This document shows, piece by piece, positions 60,125-64,000 of a DNA stretch of 64,000 nucleotides (position 1 is the stretch's first letter; every line of letters starts with the position of its first letter). The notes below the pieces were generated by a model. It ran no database searches and was not told the DNA's origin. It was given only the letters and a program-made list of their open reading frames with translations. This DNA comes from Lutispora sp003527145. Lineage in GTDB: Bacteria; Bacillota; Clostridia; Lutisporales; Lutisporaceae. A program made the translations under genes and the position numbers. The stretch is taken from NCBI GenBank assembly GCA_029983695.1, contig JASBZB010000005.1:1-64000 (forward strand). Direction: 5' to 3'.

Positions 60125-61744
60125 ATGAGTACACTTATTTTTGGACATAAAAACCCGGACACGGATTCTATGGCATCCGCTGTCGCATTATCCTATCTGA
60201 AGAATAGTACAGGCCACAATACTGTTCCCGGTTTATTGGGAGAGCTGAATAATGAATCAAAATTCATACTGGAATATTTTAAAGTCCCTGAGCCGCCATT
60301 GATCAATAATGTAAAAATACAAGTCATGGATTTGGATTATGACAGGACCGCGCCTATATCACCCGAAACATCCATACTCAGGGCTTATAAGATTATGGAT
60401 GAAAAAAGCCTCAAAACCCTCCCCATAGTTGACGAATCAAATCACTTGGCGGGGATTGTAACCATGAAGGATATTGCTATGGGTATTATAAAGGGTGACT
60501 TCTATATGTTAAACACCTCTTTGGATAATATTATTAACGATCTTGAAGGAATAGCCTTGTCTCAAGGAAGCAACGAAATATACGGAAGAATTAAGGTAGC
60601 GGCTCTGTACAGCGATACAATTAAAGGAAACAGGAGCTTCGGGAAGGATGATATAATAATCGTAGGAGATCGTTATGCAGTAATCGAAGAAGCTATCAAT
60701 ATCGGTGTACAACTCATCCTCGTAACGGGCAATATGGAGATACCCGAGAAATATATCAATATGGCTAAAGCCAAGTCAGTGAACATGATTTCGGTATCCA
60801 TGGATACCTACACTGTTTCCAAGCTTATATCTCAATGCAACTTTATATCATCAATAATGAAGACAAGAAACATTCTACAATTTCATGAGGAAGAGTATCT
60901 GGAAGATATAAGGGATGAAATGCTCCAGACAAATTACAGAAACTTTCCTATAGTTGATTCCAAGGGATTTTTCTTAGGCCTTATGGGTAAAAAGCATATC
61001 ATCAATCCCAAAAAGAAAAAGGTCATTTTGGTGGATCATAATGAATATGCTCAAAGTGCTGAAGGGCTGCATGAAACAGAGATATTGGAGATAATAGATC
61101 ATCACAAGCTGGGAGACATATCTACCTCAATGCCCATAAGCTTCAGGAATGCCCCCGTAGGCAGTACCTGCACGATTATCTACGGCATGTTTGAGTCAAA
61201 AGGGGTGGAAATTCCCTATGATATAGCAGGAATATTGCTTTCCGGAATAATTTCCGATACATTGTTTTTGAAATCACCTACAGCGACAGATTGGGATAGA
61301 AAAGCTGTCCGCGAATTAAACAATATTGTGAATTTGGATCTGGAGTCTTATTCCATGGACATGTTCAAAGCTGGGACATCTTTGGAGGGCTACAGCATAG
61401 AAGAAATATTTTACAGGGACTTTAAGGAGTTCCAGATAGAATCCGAGAGAGTTGGTATCGGGCAGGTATTTACATTGGATATGGGCAGTGTATTCAGCCG
61501 TAAGGAGCAGTTCATTGATTTCATCAGCAAGGTTCATACGCGCAATAATTATCATCTGACCTTGCTGCTGGTTACGGATATAATAAAAGAAGGCTCATAC
61601 CTATTGCACCGAAGCGCCAACTCGGCTCTCATACCGCTATCCTTTGAGGTGGAAGGGGAGCAGGGAGCTTTTGTAAAGGATGTGGTTTCCCGGAAGAAGC
61701 AAGTAATACCCAAGATAGCGGAAGCGATAAGGATGCTGAGATGA
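60125..61744 (+). CDS. ppaC: manganese-dependent inorganic pyrophosphatase with CBS-DRTGG regulation
   Basis: A 539-residue CBS-pyrophosphatase that hydrolyses pyrophosphate in the cytosol. The N-terminal DHH part has GHKNPDTDSMASA, split from the rest of the catalytic core by an insert of two CBS modules (about residues 68-120 and 245-300; NLHY-like LPIVDESNHLAGIVTMKDI) with a DRTGG domain between. The catalytic core resumes at VILVDHNE and EIIDHHKLGD (DHH metal site), then SDTLFLKSPT and DHHA2 to the end (HRSANSALIPLSFE). This layout, known from Clostridia, is inhibited by AMP/ADP and activated by ATP and diadenosine tetraphosphate. A terminator follows. Confidence 0.93.
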   Translation: MSTLIFGHKNPDTDSMASAVALSYLKNSTGHNTVPGLLGELNNESKFILEYFKVPEPPLINNVKIQVMDLDYDRTAPISPETSILRAYKIMDEKSLKTLPIVDESNHLAGIVTMKDIAMGIIKGDFYMLNTSLDNIINDLEGIALSQGSNEIYGRIKVAALYSDTIKGNRSFGKDDIIIVGDRYAVIEEAINIGVQLILVTGNMEIPEKYINMAKAKSVNMISVSMDTYTVSKLISQCNFISSIMKTRNILQFHEEEYLEDIRDEMLQTNYRNFPIVDSKGFFLGLMGKKHIINPKKKKVILVDHNEYAQSAEGLHETEILEIIDHHKLGDISTSMPISFRNAPVGSTCTIIYGMFESKGVEIPYDIAGILLSGIISDTLFLKSPTATDWDRKAVRELNNIVNLDLESYSMDMFKAGTSLEGYSIEEIFYRDFKEFQIESERVGIGQVFTLDMGSVFSRKEQFIDFISKVHTRNNYHLTLLLVTDIIKEGSYLLHRSANSALIPLSFEVEGEQGAFVKDVVSRKKQVIPKIAEAIRMLR

Positions 61745-61745
61745 T

Positions 61746-61776
61746 AAAAGCGGAGAATTAAGACTCCGCTTTTTTT
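61746..61776 (+). terminator. terminator of the pyrophosphatase gene
   Basis: AAAAGCGGAG and CTCCGCTTTT (61764-61773) make a perfect 10-bp stem with an 8-nt loop, ending in a T-run. Confidence 0.88.
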
Positions 61777-61829
61777 AATAGGCTCCTTAGCTATTAAACT
61801 ATGCAAAATATGATGATATGGCACAAATA

Positions 61830-61858
61830 TTGACAAGGAATTATTTGCCATATATAAT
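61830..61858 (+). promoter_or_regulatory. consensus sigma-A promoter of the HD-GYP gene
   Basis: TTGACA (61830-61835), 17 nt, TATAAT (61853-61858). The predicted start near 61865 gives a 215-nt leader before the ATG. Confidence 0.85.
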
Positions 61859-61864
61859 ATATTT

Positions 61865-62079
61865 GTAACTTCTACTAGAAAATGAAAATCACTTCTTTGC
61901 CCCGATAGCTAACCGTTGCCGAATTAAAAGAGAAGACGCATAAACTTTTCGCTTTTATAAAGTGACGCAAAGCTTTTTAAATAGAGTATTCTAAGGTTCA
62001 GATCAACTGCATCTGAACCTTAGAATGTTATTTATATACGTATCTGTCAAAATAATTGAGAAAGGTTTGGATTTATACA
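61865..62079 (+). promoter_or_regulatory. long structured leader of the HD-GYP gene (possible c-di-GMP-type riboswitch)
   Basis: The leader contains GATAGCTAACCGTTGCCGAA (61905-61924) and later GACGCATAAAC and GTGACGCAAAGC. GACGCAAAGC and GTTGCCGAA-like strings are hallmarks of GEMM-I c-di-GMP riboswitches, but there they occur in the opposite order. A perfect 16-bp hairpin (61988-62003 with 62011-62026) follows, as a switchable terminator or anti-terminator would. The T-run after it is weak. The downstream gene breaks down c-di-GMP, which makes a feedback switch reasonable. The family assignment is tentative. Confidence 0.35.
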
Positions 62080-63117
62080 ATGAAAGTGCATATATGTGAA
62101 TGCTCGGAAGGAACTGTTTTGTCTGAGGATATATTAAATGAACAGGGAGTTGCGTTAGTTACCAAAGATACTGTGGTGAATGATTATATCATAGAAAAGC
62201 TTATTGAGATGGAAATTGTTATGGTGGATGTTTACTCTCAAAATGAAGAGGAAAATGAAGGTGCTGAAAAATCCTGCGAGGAATTTGAAAAAGACTATCG
62301 GCAAGCTGTCCTCAAGATAAAGGAAGTCTTGACAGATCTTTCTGCGGGCAAAACTCTTGATTATAATAAAATCATTGAGATCCAGGGGCTGATATATAAA
62401 AACATCGATAAATGCGATGAGATAGTTGCATGCTTGAGGGATATACGGCAAGCGGATGAATATACATATAATCATTGCATAAATGTAGGATTTTATTGTA
62501 TGCTCATGGGAAAATGGCTGGGCTTGGGCTATGATGACACGATAAAGCTCATTCAAGCCGGGCTGCTGCATGACATAGGAAAAACCATGATACCTGCTGA
62601 TATACTGAAAAAAAAAGGCAAGCTGACTGTTGAAGAGTTTGAACTGATAAAAAAGCATACGGTATACGGATATGACATACTGCTGCAAACAAAGGAAATC
62701 GATGCAGAAGTCAAGAAAGCCGTTTTGCTCCATCATGAAAGGGTGGACGGTTCGGGATATCCTCTCAGCATTCCCAGTGACTATATAGGATTATATACAA
62801 AAATTGTAGCAATAGCGGACGTCTATGATGCTATGACTTCAGACCGGCCATATAAAAAAAGGACAACACCATTTGAAGCCTTCAAAATGTTCTTATCCAT
62901 AGGTATCAGTATCTTTGATCTAAACATACTATATGTATTCCTTAACAGCCTGGCAGCCAACTTTACAGGCATCAATGTGAAGCTTGATAACGGCAAACAG
63001 GGAAGGGTCGTATATGTTCCTCCCCATAATATAACAAAGCCTGTACTTTGCGTAGACTCAAGCTATATCGATCTTTCAAGAGAGGATAAGATCAATATTG
63101 ATAGCGTGATAGATTAG
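62080..63117 (+). CDS. HD-GYP domain cyclic-di-GMP phosphodiesterase
   Basis: A 345-residue cytoplasmic protein. The N-terminal 110 residues resemble the DUF3391-type domain found before HD-GYP. The HD-GYP core has AGLLHDIGKTMIPADILKKK, KKHTVYGYDIL, LLHHERVDGSGYPL (the GYP signature) and AIADVYDAMTSDRPYKK. All HD metal ligands and the GYP motif are intact, so it should hydrolyse c-di-GMP. ATG 62080 is the best start; a longer frame from TTG 62056 exists and no strong ribosome site is visible for either (GAGAAAGG is 12-15 nt upstream of 62080). It has its own consensus promoter and long leader and a hairpin terminator. Confidence 0.9.
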   Translation: MKVHICECSEGTVLSEDILNEQGVALVTKDTVVNDYIIEKLIEMEIVMVDVYSQNEEENEGAEKSCEEFEKDYRQAVLKIKEVLTDLSAGKTLDYNKIIEIQGLIYKNIDKCDEIVACLRDIRQADEYTYNHCINVGFYCMLMGKWLGLGYDDTIKLIQAGLLHDIGKTMIPADILKKKGKLTVEEFELIKKHTVYGYDILLQTKEIDAEVKKAVLLHHERVDGSGYPLSIPSDYIGLYTKIVAIADVYDAMTSDRPYKKRTTPFEAFKMFLSIGISIFDLNILYVFLNSLAANFTGINVKLDNGKQGRVVYVPPHNITKPVLCVDSSYIDLSREDKINIDSVID

Positions 63118-63128
63118 GAAAAATTGTG

Positions 63129-63157
63129 AGCGGAATCATTTGGACTCCGCTCTTTTA
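63129..63157. terminator. terminator shared by convergent HD-GYP and dsdA genes
   Basis: GAGCGGA (63129-63135) and TCCGCTC (63147-63153) form a 7-bp stem followed by TTTTAT on the plus strand. Its right part overlaps the last codons of the minus-strand gene. Confidence 0.75.
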
Positions 63158-64000
63158 TATGCTTTTCCTTTGTGGTAGTAGCTCATCTTTATTGTGTCCG
63201 GCACCATGCTTCCTCCCGTTGCCCACACTATATGAGAAGAGTTGCCCATCTTATCGGATAATCCTGAGGATCTGATATACTCTTGACCGCAGGGGCTGTT
63301 CAAGAGCCATGAAGGTCCCGGAAAACCTGCGGCAGCAGAAGGCTCAATATATATATTTTCTGTATCCGCCAATGTAGCCAGAAGCTTGTACAACTCTCTA
63401 TCCTCCACGGTATATATGCCGCTCAGGAGGCTTTCCATGGTTTTACCCACAAAGCCTGATGGCCTTCCTACAGCGAGGCCGTCCGCCTCGGTGATATTGT
63501 CTATCCCCAGATCCTGTACAGATATTTGATTGTGGAGGCCTGTCATCATCCCTGCGAGCATGCAGGGTGAATGGGTGGGCTCCGCGAAAAAACAATGGAC
63601 ATGGGGGCCAAAGATCATTTTGAGGCCAAAAGCGACGCCACCGGGGCCGCCGCCTACTCCGCAAGGGATATAAACGAATAAGGGATGATCTTTATCTGCC
63701 TTTATTCCTAAATCCTTCATTTGATTTTGCAGTCTTAATGCCGATACAGAATAGCCAAGAAATAAGTCCTTTGAATTTTCATCGTCAATGAAATAGCTGG
63801 AGGGGTCTGAGTCGGATTGCTTCCGTCCTTCTTCGACAGCTTTGCTGTAGTCCGAAGCATACTCCACAATAGTTACACCCTTGCGTCTTAACAGGTCTTT
63901 CTTCCACTGCCTAGCATCGGAGGACATGTGGACAAAAACCTTGAAGCCAAGGGCTGCGCTCATTATCCCTATGCTCAGGCCCAGATTGCCTGTAGAACCT
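63136..64000 (-). CDS. dsdA: D-serine ammonia-lyase, C-terminal part (5' end outside window)
   Basis: The visible 288 residues are the C-terminal two-thirds of a PLP fold-type II ammonia-lyase that converts D-serine to pyruvate and ammonia. The first visible residues read STGNLGLSIGIMSAALGFK, followed by VHMSSDARQWKKDLLRRKGV, both strongly DsdA-like. The Gly-rich PLP phosphate loop is IPCGVGGGPGGVAFGLK, and the C-terminal cofactor region reads EPSAAAGFPGPSWL and VWATGGSMVP. The N-terminal part with the PLP lysine lies beyond 64000. It ends near the shared terminator and is convergent with the HD-GYP gene. Activity toward D-threonine or related substrates cannot be excluded. Confidence 0.9.
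   Translation of the reverse strand, partial: GSTGNLGLSIGIMSAALGFKVFVHMSSDARQWKKDLLRRKGVTIVEYASDYSKAVEEGRKQSDSDPSSYFIDDENSKDLFLGYSVSALRLQNQMKDLGIKADKDHPLFVYIPCGVGGGPGGVAFGLKMIFGPHVHCFFAEPTHSPCMLAGMMTGLHNQISVQDLGIDNITEADGLAVGRPSGFVGKTMESLLSGIYTVEDRELYKLLATLADTENIYIEPSAAAGFPGPSWLLNSPCGQEYIRSSGLSDKMGNSSHIVWATGGSMVPDTIKMSYYHKGKAYKRAESK

Overview
The window looks like the chromosome of an anaerobic, endospore-forming, low-GC Gram-positive bacterium of the class Clostridia. The evidence is AT-rich spacers, AGA/AGG and ATA codon preference, strong GGAGG ribosome sites, many lipoproteins, a CotF-type spore protein, a Mn-dependent CBS-pyrophosphatase, c-di-GMP enzymes and a CamA-type orphan methyltransferase. 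The species cannot be named from the sequence alone.

Layout. 1-4136: the end of a surface-polysaccharide cluster (RmlB fragment, RmlA-like, WecE, GT2, ATP-grasp) that would make, carry and perhaps acylate a 4-amino-6-deoxyhexose. 4165-6618: an SsuABC/NMT1-type ABC importer. 6610-8157: an ArnT/PMT-like membrane glycosyltransferase. 8362-10415: two exported tandem-rhodanese lipoproteins. 10467-11420: a decayed cysteine-peptidase gene, a small membrane protein and a roughly 200-nt structured RNA. 11461-15537: coiled-coil protein, VanW protein, molbindin, CotF and two XRE regulators. 15604-22691: GGDEF-EAL protein, zinc-ribbon protein, DEAD-box helicase, flavin oxidoreductase, and an HMA protein with a P1B ATPase. 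22805-25326: methionine gamma-lyase and IlvE. 25470-29853: a CamA-like methyltransferase with HflK/HflC, bracketed by two inverted MITE-like elements. 29969-36732: ArsC-like protein, lipoproteins, a two-component system, a three-gene DUF operon behind a large palindromic operator, and an AAA/DUF4143 protein. 37121-40366: SWIM-SNF2 helicase.

40579-53097 is the most striking region: a roughly 12.5-kb island inserted in a Crp/Fnr-type regulator gene. Its borders are a perfect 162-bp direct repeat of the regulator gene, and it is nearly bounded by perfect 19-bp inverted repeats. It carries a self-contained catabolic unit: a PrpR-type sigma-54 activator, a perfect 45-bp palindrome, a sigma-54 promoter, then MmgE/PrpD, a two-part sodium symporter, an isocitrate-lyase-superfamily lyase, LeuC/LeuD-type hydratase subunits, a PrpF/Mii-type isomerase and a metallo-beta-lactamase-fold hydrolase. 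There is no citrate/methylcitrate synthase or acyl-CoA ligase, so the unit probably imports a preformed branched di- or tricarboxylate and cleaves it by methylisocitrate- or dimethylmalate-type chemistry. Its codon usage (more CGN Arg, fewer ATA Ile) differs from the host genes. IS1182- and IS3-type relics lie at the right end.

53017-64000: the regulator with a replaced tail, a split permease whose second half is fused to a ferredoxin, a GHL10-amidase cell-wall enzyme, a chemoreceptor, CBS-pyrophosphatase, an HD-GYP phosphodiesterase behind a 215-nt leader, and the 3' part of D-serine ammonia-lyase.
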